A DNA stretch of 64,000 nt from Luteibacter sp. Sphag1AF (GTDB taxonomy: Bacteria > Pseudomonadota > Gammaproteobacteria > Xanthomonadales > Rhodanobacteraceae). The notes under the pieces were generated by a model. The model was not told where the DNA came from. It saw only the letters and a list, made by a program, of their open reading frames with translations, and did no database searches. Made by a program: the position numbers and the translations under genes. The DNA lies in assembly GCF_014192715.1 (NCBI RefSeq), contig NZ_JACHYH010000001.1, forward strand, positions 186,001-250,000, in the 5' to 3' direction. Shown one piece after another: positions 17,056 to 26,829 of the stretch; within the stretch, counting starts at the first letter, position 1, and the number at the start of each line of letters is the position of its first letter.

Positions 17056-18419
17056 GCGCCACCGCCACGGGCAACATCACCCAGTGCTTCTTCGGCCTGC
17101 TCAAGCGACACGGACTCGTCGGTCTCCTGTTGAAGGAACGCGGACAGCTTTGGATAAAGCGCGATCGCTTCGTCTGTGCGCGGATCACTGCCCTTCTGAT
17201 AAGCACCCACGGCAATCAGATCGCGCTGCTGCCGGTACGCCGAATACACCTGGCGGAAGCGCTGCGCGGACTTCATATGATCTTTGCTGACCACGGCCGG
17301 CATCACACGACTGATGGACGCCTCGATGTCGATGGCCGGATAGTGTCCCGCCTCGGCCATGTCGCGTGACAGCACGATGTGACCGTCCAGAATCGCACGC
17401 GCCGAATCGGCGATGGGATCGTGGCGGTAGTCATCGCCTTCGGTCAGCACGGTGTAGAAAGCGGTGATGGAACCGATGCCTTCTGCATCGTTGCCCGCAC
17501 GCTCGACCAACGCCGGCAGCATGGCAAACACAGACGGCGGATAGCCCTTGGTGGCCGGCGGCTCACCGATGGCCAGCGCGATCTCGCGCTGTGCCTGCGC
17601 GTAGCGGGTCAACGAATCCATCAACAGCAGCACGCGCTTGCCCTGGTCGCGGAAGTGCTCCGCCACAGCCGTCGCCAACTGCGCGCCGCGCAGACGACTG
17701 AGCGGTGGCGCATCGGCAGGCGCTGCCACAACCACTGCACGTCGGCGCCCTTCCTCGCCCAGCGTGTGATCCACAAATTCCTTCACTTCGCGGCCGCGCT
17801 CGCCGATCAGGCCGACCACCACGACATCGGCGTCGGTAAAGCGCGTCATCATGCCCAGCAGCGTCGATTTACCCACGCCTGAACCCGCAAACAGACCAAT
17901 GCGTTGACCACGCCCCACAGTAAGCAGCGCGTTGATCGCGCGCACGCCCGTGTCCAGCGGCGTATCAATGGGACGGCGTGCCATGGGATTGATGGGATCG
18001 CGACGCAACGGTGCGCGCTCCCGCGCCAGCAACGGCCCCTGGCCATCCAGAGGAAGGCCATCTGCGCCGATCACGCGACCGAGCAACGCATCGCCTACTG
18101 GCACGCCGGACACGCCAGCACACGGGGTGACACGCGCGTTCGGAAGCACGCCATGCATTTCACCGGTCGGCATCAGCAACAGGCGTCCATCTGAGAAACC
18201 CACGACTTCCGTCTCAAGCTGCGCTCCATCAGCACCCGCAACCATGCAGCGCGCGCCCACGGGTGCCTCGCACCCAACGGCTTCAAGCGTCAGACCCACC
18301 ACCCGCCGAAGCTTGCCTTCGGCCTGCAATGGACGGACTTTCGATGCATTCTCGCGCTGCGCCGCCAGGGCGTCGCGCCAGTGAGCATTGCGCTCGGCGA
18401 TGTGCGCGTCCGGGTTCAT
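17052..18419 (-). CDS. fliI: Flagellum-specific ATPase FliI
   Basis: Hexameric ATPase of the export apparatus, related to F1-beta. The 455 residues include the Walker [10 protein letters not shown] at 178-186, the GERGREV segment, Walker [18 protein letters not shown] and the arginine-finger region near the C-terminus ([12 protein letters not shown]). It overlaps both fliH and fliJ by 4 bp. Length is normal. Confidence 0.97.
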   Translation of the reverse strand: MNPDAHIAERNAHWRDALAAQRENASKVRPLQAEGKLRRVVGLTLEAVGCEAPVGARCMVAGADGAQLETEVVGFSDGRLLLMPTGEMHGVLPNARVTPCAGVSGVPVGDALLGRVIGADGLPLDGQGPLLARERAPLRRDPINPMARRPIDTPLDTGVRAINALLTVGRGQRIGLFAGSGVGKSTLLGMMTRFTDADVVVVGLIGERGREVKEFVDHTLGEEGRRRAVVVAAPADAPPLSRLRGAQLATAVAEHFRDQGKRVLLLMDSLTRYAQAQREIALAIGEPPATKGYPPSVFAMLPALVERAGNDAEGIGSITAFYTVLTEGDDYRHDPIADSARAILDGHIVLSRDMAEAGHYPAIDIEASISRVMPAVVSKDHMKSAQRFRQVYSAYRQQRDLIAVGAYQKGSDPRTDEAIALYPKLSAFLQQETDESVSLEQAEEALGDVARGGGA

Positions 18420-19066
18420 TCTTCCGGTTCCACCTGACCTTCCAGTACAGCATCAATCACGGCAGCCAGCCGGGTGCGCACGCGGGCGTCCAGTCGCGAG
18501 GATTCACTTTCCAGCCGGCAATCGCCGCGCTGGAGTGCGGGATCTTCCACAACGACCCACTCATGATCCGCCGCGGAACGGTGATCGCGCACGATAGCCG
18601 CGTCCAGGGGGTGAAGATGAATTTTCAGGTGACGCGTGCCTGCGGGCAGCGTATCTACCGACTGGCGAACGACGTCCACGATGCGCTCAGGTGCCGTGGC
18701 GATTTCGTAGCCGAGCACGCGCTCGGCAATGACGGTGGCCAACTGCGCGAGGTCGGCCGCGACGTCTGCATCCAGATCGGCCAGCGGCCGGGTGGCCGCT
18801 GCATACAATGCTTCCAGGCGCGCCACCTGTGCCTGCAATTCGCGATGCGCAGTGGCACGACCTTCGGCAAGCCCGGCGTTGAAGCCTTCCTCGCGGGCCT
18901 GCCGCTCGATGGCTTCGATTTCGGCAACCGTCGGGCGGTGCGGACCTTCGTCCACTTCCACCTTGGGATCATTCGCAGGTGCCGCGTCGATACCGTCCAC
19001 GACGGGGAATTCCCATCGCTCGTATTGTTCGACGCGCTCGCGGGCGAGGATGGAGGTAAGAGTCAT
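18416..19066 (-). CDS. fliH: Flagellar export ATPase regulator FliH
   Basis: Stator-like partner of FliI that anchors it to the C-ring. The 216-residue protein has a helical middle with an A/G-rich heptad pattern ([19 protein letters not shown]) and a C-terminal FliI-binding domain (about 105-210). The ATG shares one base with the fliG stop (TGATG), and its 3' end overlaps fliI by 4 bp. Confidence 0.94.
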   Translation of the reverse strand: MTLTSILARERVEQYERWEFPVVDGIDAAPANDPKVEVDEGPHRPTVAEIEAIERQAREEGFNAGLAEGRATAHRELQAQVARLEALYAAATRPLADLDADVAADLAQLATVIAERVLGYEIATAPERIVDVVRQSVDTLPAGTRHLKIHLHPLDAAIVRDHRSAADHEWVVVEDPALQRGDCRLESESSRLDARVRTRLAAVIDAVLEGQVEPEE

Positions 19067-20079
19067 CAGACGAATTCTTCCCCGCCACCGGCGAGATTGA
19101 TCTGACCTGCATCAGCAAGCCGCCGCGCGGTAGCCAGCACTTCCTTCTGGGCGGCGTCGACTTCGGAAAGACGCACCGGACCTTTGACTTCCAGATCGTC
19201 GCGCAGCATGTCGGCTGCACGCTTGGACATGTTGGAAAATATCTTCTCGCGAATGGCCGGCTCCGCACCCTTCAAGGCCGTGATAAGGCGCGCCGACGGC
19301 ACTTCGCGCAACAGCGTCTGCATGCTTCGGTCGTCCAGATCGGCAAGGTCGTCGAACACGAACATCAGTTCTTCGATCTTCTCGCCCAGCGTGTTGTCCA
19401 GACCACGGATGGAGGCCATCAGCTCCGCTTCACGCGAGGTTTCCATCGCGTTGAGAATGTCGGCCGCCGCCTTGAGGCCACCCACGCTGGCCGATTTCAG
19501 CTTGTTGGAGTTGCCGGAGAACTGGCGCTCCATGATTTCGTCCAGTTCGTTCAGCGCGTGCGGCTGCACGCCATCCAGCGTGGCGATGCGCATGACCACG
19601 TCGCTGCGTACGCGCGGCGCGAGGTACCCGATGACTTCTGCCGCCTGGTCGGACTCAAGATGCGCCATCACCAGCGCGATGATCTGCGGATGCTCCTGGC
19701 CGATCATCTCGGCGATGGCGCGGCTTTCCATCCACTTCAGCGACTCCAGACCCTTGCTGCTGCGACCGAGAAGAATGCGGTCGATGAGACCACCGGCCTT
19801 GTTCTCACCCAGGGCATTGACGAGGATCTTGCGAATGTATTCCTCGGTGCCCACGCCAATGGCCGTGTGCGAACCGATGTCTTCCTGAAGCCGGGTCAGC
19901 ACGAAGTCCACCTGATCGCGCGACACGTTCTTCAGCGCGGCCATGGCAGTACCCACGGCCTGCACGTCGCGTGCGCCCAGATGCTTCAGGACCGTGGCGG
20001 CGTCTTCCTCACCCAGCGTAAGCAGGAGGATAGCCGCCCGTTGTGCGCCCGTAAGGGTCGCGTTCTGATCAACCGCCAT
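19066..20079 (-). CDS. fliG: Flagellar motor switch protein FliG
   Basis: Rotor protein that contacts the stator. The 337 residues show the three FliG domains: N-terminal FliF-binding (LTGAQRAAILLLTLGEEDAATVLKHL), middle with the EHPQ motif (EMIGQEHPQIIALVMAHL), and C-terminal torque domain (MFVFDDLADLDDRSMQTLLREV) with its charged helix. It overlaps the end of fliF by 11 bp, a strong sign of coupled translation. Confidence 0.97.
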   Translation of the reverse strand: MAVDQNATLTGAQRAAILLLTLGEEDAATVLKHLGARDVQAVGTAMAALKNVSRDQVDFVLTRLQEDIGSHTAIGVGTEEYIRKILVNALGENKAGGLIDRILLGRSSKGLESLKWMESRAIAEMIGQEHPQIIALVMAHLESDQAAEVIGYLAPRVRSDVVMRIATLDGVQPHALNELDEIMERQFSGNSNKLKSASVGGLKAAADILNAMETSREAELMASIRGLDNTLGEKIEELMFVFDDLADLDDRSMQTLLREVPSARLITALKGAEPAIREKIFSNMSKRAADMLRDDLEVKGPVRLSEVDAAQKEVLATARRLADAGQINLAGGGEEFV

Positions 20080-21772
20080 CGTCGGATACCCAGCTCTTCA
20101 CGACTTGCGCCACCTGTTTGGGATTCTCGGCGGCCATGCGCTTGGCAAGGCCGATTTTCTGTTCGTATGCCAGCAGTGCCGGCGAGCCCAGTTGAGCCGC
20201 GTGGGATGAGCGGACCTCGTCGGTCGCCAGATCATCGTCGTCAACCATGACAGAAACCGTGGGCAGCGGACCTTCCAGCGCGGCTACCTGCTGCGGTGCC
20301 GCCGGCTTGAGCAGGCCACGCATCATCGGACGCAGCACGAAGAAGCCAACGATCAGCGCCACCAGCACGCCCAGCGCCTGCTTGATGAGGTCGAGCATGC
20401 CCGGCTTTTCCCAGAACGGCATGCTGACCGGTGCTTCGTCGGACGGCTGTCCGCGGAATGGTTCGTTGATGACGCTGACGCTGTCACCGCGTTCGGCATT
20501 GAAGCCTACGGCGTTCTTCGTCAGCGTCGTCAGGCGCTCCAGTTCTTCAGGCGTGAAGGCCACGCTCTTGAACTTGCCGTCCTTGTCCGGAACCTGCTTG
20601 TTGTCCACCACCACAGCAACGCTGAGGCGGGCGACTTTGCCAGCCGGATCGGTCACGTGACTGACGGTGCGGTCCAGTTCGTAATTGCGTGTAGCACTGC
20701 TGCTCTGCTGCGAAGGCTCCTGCGCCGTCTGTGTACTGGCCGTCTGCCCCGGCTTGCCACCTGCGTTGGGCTTGGCTGCCGTGGGCTGGGCCGGCGTGTT
20801 CGGCGGCTGATTGCTAAGCGCACCAGGCACGCCACCTTCAGAGGCGGCATCACGACGGGTATCGCTGCTGGTCTGCTCGCTGCGCAACGCGGGATTGTCG
20901 TGATTGAACACTTCGCTGGCCTTCTCGGTCTTGGAGAAGTCCAGATCGGCAAACACCTGTGCACGCACCTTGCCCGCGCCCACCAGCGGCGTGAGCAGAT
21001 CCTCGACGCGCTGCGTGTACGTGGCTTCGATGCGATTGGACAGACGCAGGCGGCTATCACCAATGGCCGAAGCACTGTCCGGATCGCTGACGGTCAGGAG
21101 GTTGCCCTGCTGGTCAATCACCGAAACCTGGCGCGTATCCAGATCGGGCACGCTGGCGGCCACGAGATGAACAATGGCGGCCACCTGGCCTTGATCGAGC
21201 TGACGCCCCGGATACAGCGTCACCACCACCGATGCGCTGGCCGGCTTGTTGTCGCGAATGAATGCCGACGGCTTGGGCAACGCCAGATGCACGCGTGCAG
21301 CGCGCACGGATTGCAGCCCGGCGATAGTGTTGGAAAGGTCCGTCTCCAGCAGTTGCTGATAGCGCGTGCGCTCGGCCATGTCGCTCATGCCGAACGGTGA
21401 GTCTGCCTGCGGCACGGAACTGGCGGCACTGCCCTGCGGCAGCCCCTGCCCTGCAAGTTTCAACCGCACGCCCGCCACATCGGCAGCGGGCACGAAAATG
21501 GAGCTGCCATCAGAGCTCAACTGATACGGTGTATTGCTGGTCTGCAGCGCCTGGGTCACGGCGGCAGCATCTTTCTGTTCCAGGCCGCCATACAGAAGAC
21601 CATAGTTCGGCGCGCGCGACCAGAGAACGGCCGCAATGCCAATAGCCACAGCGGCAGCAATGCCCGCAAGCAGAAAGATCTGGCGCGCGGCCGGCGTCTG
21701 CGCCAGCGACTTCAAAGAGCCCATGCGCGACGCGTCGTTGGATGGTGTGGTGGCGACGCCGTTATCTGACAT
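20069..21772 (-). CDS. fliF: Flagellar MS-ring protein FliF
   Basis: Base plate of the flagellum in the inner membrane. The 567-residue protein has membrane helices near residues 32-50 and 455-475, with a large periplasmic part between, including the YscJ-type ring-building modules and a Gln/Ser/Pro-rich insert (about 325-365). The short C-terminal tail that binds FliG is intact. fliE lies 34 bp upstream. Confidence 0.97.
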   Translation of the reverse strand: MSDNGVATTPSNDASRMGSLKSLAQTPAARQIFLLAGIAAAVAIGIAAVLWSRAPNYGLLYGGLEQKDAAAVTQALQTSNTPYQLSSDGSSIFVPAADVAGVRLKLAGQGLPQGSAASSVPQADSPFGMSDMAERTRYQQLLETDLSNTIAGLQSVRAARVHLALPKPSAFIRDNKPASASVVVTLYPGRQLDQGQVAAIVHLVAASVPDLDTRQVSVIDQQGNLLTVSDPDSASAIGDSRLRLSNRIEATYTQRVEDLLTPLVGAGKVRAQVFADLDFSKTEKASEVFNHDNPALRSEQTSSDTRRDAASEGGVPGALSNQPPNTPAQPTAAKPNAGGKPGQTASTQTAQEPSQQSSSATRNYELDRTVSHVTDPAGKVARLSVAVVVDNKQVPDKDGKFKSVAFTPEELERLTTLTKNAVGFNAERGDSVSVINEPFRGQPSDEAPVSMPFWEKPGMLDLIKQALGVLVALIVGFFVLRPMMRGLLKPAAPQQVAALEGPLPTVSVMVDDDDLATDEVRSSHAAQLGSPALLAYEQKIGLAKRMAAENPKQVAQVVKSWVSDDGG

Positions 21773-21806
21773 GGTTCAACTCAGGTCTCATCCAGGAGCG
21801 GTCGCA

Positions 21807-22136
21807 TCAAAGCGACATGTTCATGATTTCTTTGTACGCATCGACCATCTTGTTGCGCACTTCGGTCATTGCACGAAACGACAGGTCGGCCTTCTGGCCC
21901 TGAATCATCACTTGCGCAAGATCGACGCCCGGATCACCCCTTTCAAAACCGGCGGCCAGCTGGCCTGCCTTTTCCTGCGTTTTTGCCACACCCTCGATCG
22001 ACTGCTTGAGCAGATTGCCGAAGGATTCCTTGGTGGCGGGACTGATCTCGCCAATGGGATTCGCGGGCGGAAGATCAGCCTGGCTGCTGATACGACGCAT
22101 CTGGGAAAGCAGGCTGCTTACATCAATGGTGGTCAT
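21807..22136 (-). CDS. fliE: Flagellar hook-basal body protein FliE
   Basis: Adapter between the MS ring and the rod. The 109-residue protein starts MTTIDVSSLLSQM and ends with the family motif DLAQVMIQGQKADLSFRAMTEVRNKMVDAYKEIMNM. The ATG at 22136 is used because upstream codons have no family resemblance and the sigma-54 site at 22176-22191 would lie inside a longer frame. It is first in the fliE-F-G-H-I-J run. Confidence 0.95.
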   Translation of the reverse strand: MTTIDVSSLLSQMRRISSQADLPPANPIGEISPATKESFGNLLKQSIEGVAKTQEKAGQLAAGFERGDPGVDLAQVMIQGQKADLSFRAMTEVRNKMVDAYKEIMNMSL

Positions 22137-22175
22137 GACGGAATTCCAACGCGTAACTGGTCTGATGACACTTAA

Positions 22176-22191
22176 AGCACGACCTGTGCCA
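22176..22191 (-). promoter_or_regulatory. Sigma-54 promoter of fliE
   Basis: Minus-strand TGGCAC-N5-GTGCT with the -24 box exact and the invariant GC of the -12 box present at correct spacing; one T of TTGC is replaced by G. Predicted start near 22165, about 29 bases before the fliE ATG. Confidence 0.7.
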
Positions 22192-22240
22192 ATCCTCGCC
22201 AGAACAACCGCACACACCACAACTGAAGCGAAATAGCTGA

Positions 22241-23656
<1,416 letters not shown>

Positions 23657-23983
23657 TGGATACCTCATTGCAATGCGATGACCGAAGGAACCGGACGCAA
23701 TGCGTCTGGCCTCGTTGCAAGGTATCAATCAATTTCCGTGCCAGCGGCGGAAAACCGCCGCGCAACGATGGAGATTTACGTCATATGGCGGTGTTCCGAC
23801 GCGTGAGGATTCCCTCTCGATGACGTGAGGCGAGCGTGACGGCCGACGCCACGTGTCAAACATGACGACACGCGTCGCAAATGTGACGCGATGTGCGCAG
23901 TGACGACATTCTGTCAGGTGACGCAGTAGGTCACATTGCCGGAAAAGAGCTTGAAATCAGGCATTTCCAGCAGCCGATGCGAA
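23657..23983. other. 327-bp non-coding region upstream of fleQ
   Basis: No gene is visible here. The region holds a near-consensus sigma-54 site (23728-23743), a GC-rich hairpin with a four-base AAAA loop (23744-23761) and a run of TGAC-type half-sites with three inverted repeats between 23853 and 23934: GTGTC/GACAC, CGCGTC/GACGCG (8-base spacer) and GTGAC/GTCAC (7-base spacer). It is probably the fleQ control region. Confidence 0.6.
23728..23743 (-). promoter_or_regulatory. Near-consensus sigma-54 site upstream of fleQ
   Basis: Minus-strand TGGCACG-N4-TTGA: the -24 box and spacing are exact, but the -12 box ends GA instead of the normally invariant GC. The predicted start would be about 60 bases before the fleQ GTG. 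It could be a weak, decayed or regulated promoter; in P. aeruginosa fleQ is sigma-70 dependent. Confidence 0.35.
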
Positions 23984-24553
23984 TCAGACCGATTCGGGTG
24001 GGCGACCCGCCAGGCGCGCTTCAGCCACCTGACGGCGGTGATGGCGGAATACCAGACGCTCGATGGCGTCGCGCACTGACTCGCCCAGCCCCTGAAACCC
24101 GACGAACCCACGCCCGTCTGACGGGCCTGCCAGGCGCTGGCCCGGAAGTTCCAGCGGAAGTGCCCGGCACACGTCAAAGTGGATGCGCAGAAGTACGGTC
24201 TGGCCCACCGGCGGCAAGCCGCTCCAGGGCAGCACAGCCCCGGAGGCATTGAAACGAAGTGCGATGCGACCCGGCAGGTCCGCCTGCGGCAGCAGCAAGC
24301 GGTTCACGATTTCCATCAGGACGTTCAACTTGGCGTCCAGGCGCGAAAGCTCGTTGGTCACCGCCGTGTCGTCCTCAGGCGTTTCCGCCCGCTTTTCGAC
24401 CAGAGCGGCCACGGCGGTCAGAACGCTGAGGTTGCGGTCATTGAGTGCACTGATCGCCGCGGCATCAGGCAACGGCGCCGCCACGCAGGTGGCGTGGAAC
24501 TGGCCGTCGTAGGTCACGCGCTCGGAAAACGCCTGCCAGATATCTTCGTTCAT
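23984..24553 (-). CDS. PilZ-family protein of the fliDST operon
   Basis: A 189-residue soluble protein. Residues about 36-90 form a long helix with heptad-like hydrophobic spacing (LSVLTAVAALVEKR and LDAKLNVLMEIVNRLLL). The following strands (LPGRIALRFNASGAVLPW, VLLRIHFDV) resemble a PilZ barrel, but the full RxxxR and D/NxSxxG c-di-GMP motifs are not evident. Xanthomonads carry a PilZ protein with a coiled-coil tetramerisation helix next to fliS, and this looks like its relative; that match is from memory. It lies 24 bp after fliT and is last in fliD-fliS-fliT-pilZ. Function is inferred as motility-related. Confidence 0.7.
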   Translation of the reverse strand: MNEDIWQAFSERVTYDGQFHATCVAAPLPDAAAISALNDRNLSVLTAVAALVEKRAETPEDDTAVTNELSRLDAKLNVLMEIVNRLLLPQADLPGRIALRFNASGAVLPWSGLPPVGQTVLLRIHFDVCRALPLELPGQRLAGPSDGRGFVGFQGLGESVRDAIERLVFRHHRRQVAEARLAGRPPESV

Positions 24554-24577
24554 GCGCGCCCCCGCCCTGCTGCCGTG

Positions 24578-24874
24578 TCAGACCTGACTATACGCGGCAA
24601 CCGCGCGACGCACGCGCCGCGACTCGTCCCAGCGCGCGGCTACCTCGTCGCGCGCAGCGGACACCAGTTCGCGGATAAGCGAATCGACCTGCATGATCGC
24701 CTTCAGCATCTCCAGGGTTTCCTGGCTCTGCTGCATGGTGCCGGTATGCAGCACCGGATCGCGCTCGGCTTCCAGTTCGGTCAATTCGTCCCAGCGTGAC
24801 TCGGTAGCGGCTGCGTGCATGGCCTCGGTCAGCGTCATGGCACGGCCGAGGTCGCAATACACGACTTCGGTCAC
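24578..24874 (-). CDS. fliT: FliT-like flagellar chaperone
   Basis: A 98-residue, highly helical acidic protein starting at a GTG that overlaps the fliS stop by 4 bp (GTGA). Size, charge and position directly after fliS fit FliT, the chaperone for the cap protein FliD. FliT sequences diverge strongly, so the call leans on gene order. Visible segments include MTLTEAMHAAATESRWDEL, followed by LTELEAERDPVL, in the family's N-terminal helix pattern. Confidence 0.75.
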   Translation of the reverse strand: MTEVVYCDLGRAMTLTEAMHAAATESRWDELTELEAERDPVLHTGTMQQSQETLEMLKAIMQVDSLIRELVSAARDEVAARWDESRRVRRAVAAYSQV

Positions 24875-25287
24875 GGTGCCGCCCCCGCCATCTGACGGGC
24901 ATCGGCCGGGATGGCAACCCAGCTGGCGCGCAGCGGGCGCAGAAGTTCTGCCACTTCTTCCAGCATGCCCGCGTCGTTCTTGACGTTGGCTTCCAGAAGA
25001 CGGCGCGACATGTAGTCGTACAGCGAATCCAGACGATCAACCAGCGAGGTCTTCACGTCGTGATTAAGGCTGGCCTGCAACGTGCCGACGATTTCGATGG
25101 CCTTGGAGATGGCCTCTCCCTTCCCCACCACATTGCCCGCCGCAATGCAGCCGGCCGCAAAGCGCACGCGCTCGATGGCGCCATCCAGCAACAGCGTGAT
25201 GAGGCCGTGCGCATCGGCGGCTTCCACACCACCATGCGTACGAACCTGTTGGTAAGCGCCCGCGCCGCGGGCATATCCGAGTGCCAT
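24871..25287 (-). CDS. fliS: Flagellin export chaperone FliS
   Basis: Binds the C-terminal helices of unfolded flagellin and brings it to FlhA. The 138 residues start MALGYARGAGAYQQV (the usual YxxxxxxxYQQ region) and include LITLLLDGAIERVRFAAG, KAIEIVGTLQASL and LYDYMSRRLLEANVKND, all family hallmarks. The ATG at 25287 has a clear AGGAG ribosome site. It lies 25 bp after fliD and overlaps fliT by 4 bp. Confidence 0.95.
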   Translation of the reverse strand: MALGYARGAGAYQQVRTHGGVEAADAHGLITLLLDGAIERVRFAAGCIAAGNVVGKGEAISKAIEIVGTLQASLNHDVKTSLVDRLDSLYDYMSRRLLEANVKNDAGMLEEVAELLRPLRASWVAIPADARQMAGAAP

Positions 25288-25312
25288 AACTTGCTCCTGA
25301 TGCGCGCTGCGC

Positions 25313-26689
25313 TTAGCTGTTGGACTTGTTAAGAGAAGCAAACTGCTGCGTCAGATAATCCGTGGTGCCGGCCAGCTTGGTCATCATGGCGTCCAGCGCG
25401 CTGTACTGCGTGGTCAGCCGCGCGGAGTAGGCGGTCATCGACGTATTGAGGTCCGTCGTCTGCTGCGCCAGATCCTTGATTTTCTGGTTCAGGGTCAACG
25501 TACGCGTCGCAAAAATGCCATTGGAACCCGTCCAGCCCGTGATGGCCTTGTCGATGTTGGTGGCAATGCCGGTCGAGCCACTGAACAGGTTCTGCACCTG
25601 GCGCGAGTTGGTGTTCAACGCCTTGGTCAACTTGGTGTTATCGAGCTTCAGCGTGCCGTCCACCTGGAGGGAAACGCCGATATCGCTCAGCGAGCCGATG
25701 CCGCTGACAGCATTGGAACCTGTGAGCGTGGTGCCGACCATCGAGGCCAGCTGCGACTTCACCGTGGTAATCGTGGCGTCGCCCAGAAGAGCGCCTGCCT
25801 GATTGTTGACCGTGTCGTACTTTGTCAGCGTCTTGTACATCGCCACGAAGCTGTTGTACGCGGTAACGAAGTTGCTGACGGCCGTTTTGGCTGCCGTCTG
25901 ATCCGACGTCACCGACACCTGCACGGGCGAAGCCGGATCGGTGACCGCATTGAGCGTCAGGGAAAGACCGTCGATAGCCGACGAGATAGCGTTGCTGGGG
26001 CTGCTGGCGGCAAGGCCATCAATGCTGAAGAGCGCATCCTTTGCCGCGACGCTGGGTGTGTCCGTGGCCGGATCGAAATTCAGTGCTGCCAGATTTCCGT
26101 CACCACCACTGGAGGTGACCTTGAACTGGTTGGCCACACCGGTCGAGGCCGACGTCAGCACCAGATGGGCGCCGTCAGTGCCTGTCACGATGGTGGCCGT
26201 GACGCCGGGGTTCGACGACGACTTGTTGATCGCGTCGCGTATGTTCTGCACCGTGTTGTTGCTTGAGTCAAGGTTGAGGGTCATGGACTTGTCGCCCACC
26301 GAGAGCGTCAGAGCGCCCGTACCAACCTTGGCCGACGCACCGCCGGAAAATGCTGAAGACGTGGTTTTCTGTGCGGCTGCCAGCTGCGTGATCGCAATGC
26401 TGTAAGAGCCCGAAACAGAGGTGGTGCTGGCCGTGGCCGACAGATATTTGGCGCCGTCGGTGCTGATGTTGGCCGTTTGCGTGGTGAACGCAGTGCCGTC
26501 GGTCAGTGTCTTCATCGCAGTCTGAAGAGCCGTGAGCTGCGAGGTGAAATTGCCGAGAGCAGAAATCTGGGTATTGGTCGCCGAGGTATCGTTGGCGATC
26601 TTCGTATCCTGAGCGGCGCGCTTGTTTGCCACGAGGTTCGTGACAATCGAGGTGACGTCGATCGAACTGGATCCGATAGAGGTGGTCAT
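25313..26689 (-). CDS. fliD: Flagellar filament cap protein FliD
   Basis: Caps the growing filament and folds incoming flagellin. The 458-residue, secreted protein has no signal peptide. N-terminal coiled-coil IVTNLVANKRAAQDTKI, then beta-rich D2-D3 domains, and a C-terminal coiled coil (LNQKIKDLAQQTTDLNTSM, YSALDAMMTKLAGTTDYL). An AAGGAG ribosome site precedes the ATG. It is preceded by a sigma-54 site at 26774-26789, so fliD-S-T-pilZ form their own unit apart from fliC. Confidence 0.95.
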   Translation of the reverse strand: MTTSIGSSSIDVTSIVTNLVANKRAAQDTKIANDTSATNTQISALGNFTSQLTALQTAMKTLTDGTAFTTQTANISTDGAKYLSATASTTSVSGSYSIAITQLAAAQKTTSSAFSGGASAKVGTGALTLSVGDKSMTLNLDSSNNTVQNIRDAINKSSSNPGVTATIVTGTDGAHLVLTSASTGVANQFKVTSSGGDGNLAALNFDPATDTPSVAAKDALFSIDGLAASSPSNAISSAIDGLSLTLNAVTDPASPVQVSVTSDQTAAKTAVSNFVTAYNSFVAMYKTLTKYDTVNNQAGALLGDATITTVKSQLASMVGTTLTGSNAVSGIGSLSDIGVSLQVDGTLKLDNTKLTKALNTNSRQVQNLFSGSTGIATNIDKAITGWTGSNGIFATRTLTLNQKIKDLAQQTTDLNTSMTAYSARLTTQYSALDAMMTKLAGTTDYLTQQFASLNKSNS

Positions 26690-26730
26690 GAAGCTCTCCT
26701 TGAGGGCGCTTCAGGAACCGAGCGCCATTT

Positions 26731-26769
26731 TGTCGACAGCTGGCGCTCGGGAAAGCGCCAGCTGCGACA
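26731..26769. other. Long hairpin in the fliC-fliD gap (fliD leader)
   Basis: An 11-bp perfect stem CAGCTGGCGCT/AGCGCCAGCTG with a six-base loop, extended by TGTCG/CGACA across a one-base bulge. No U-run follows it on either strand, so it is not a textbook terminator. It falls at or just after the predicted fliD transcription start and would be in the fliD leader RNA. Confidence 0.6.
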
Positions 26770-26773
26770 GTCA

Positions 26774-26789
26774 AGCAATTACCCTGCCA
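26774..26789 (-). promoter_or_regulatory. Sigma-54 promoter of fliD
   Basis: Minus-strand TGGCAG-N5-TTGCT: invariant GG and GC are present at correct spacing, one mismatch in the -24 box. Predicted start near 26762, about 73 bases before the fliD ATG. Confidence 0.65.
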
Positions 26790-26813
26790 ACCCCGATGAC
26801 GCTCGGGGCTGGC
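26786..26813 (-). terminator. Hairpin after fliC
   Basis: GCCA-x-CCCCGA stem with TCGGGG-x-TGGC and a six-base loop, 17 bases after the fliC stop codon. The stem is strong but no U-run follows, so termination efficiency is uncertain. It overlaps the -24 box of the fliD promoter. Confidence 0.5.
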
Positions 26814-26829
26814 GAGGAGGCTCCCTCAA

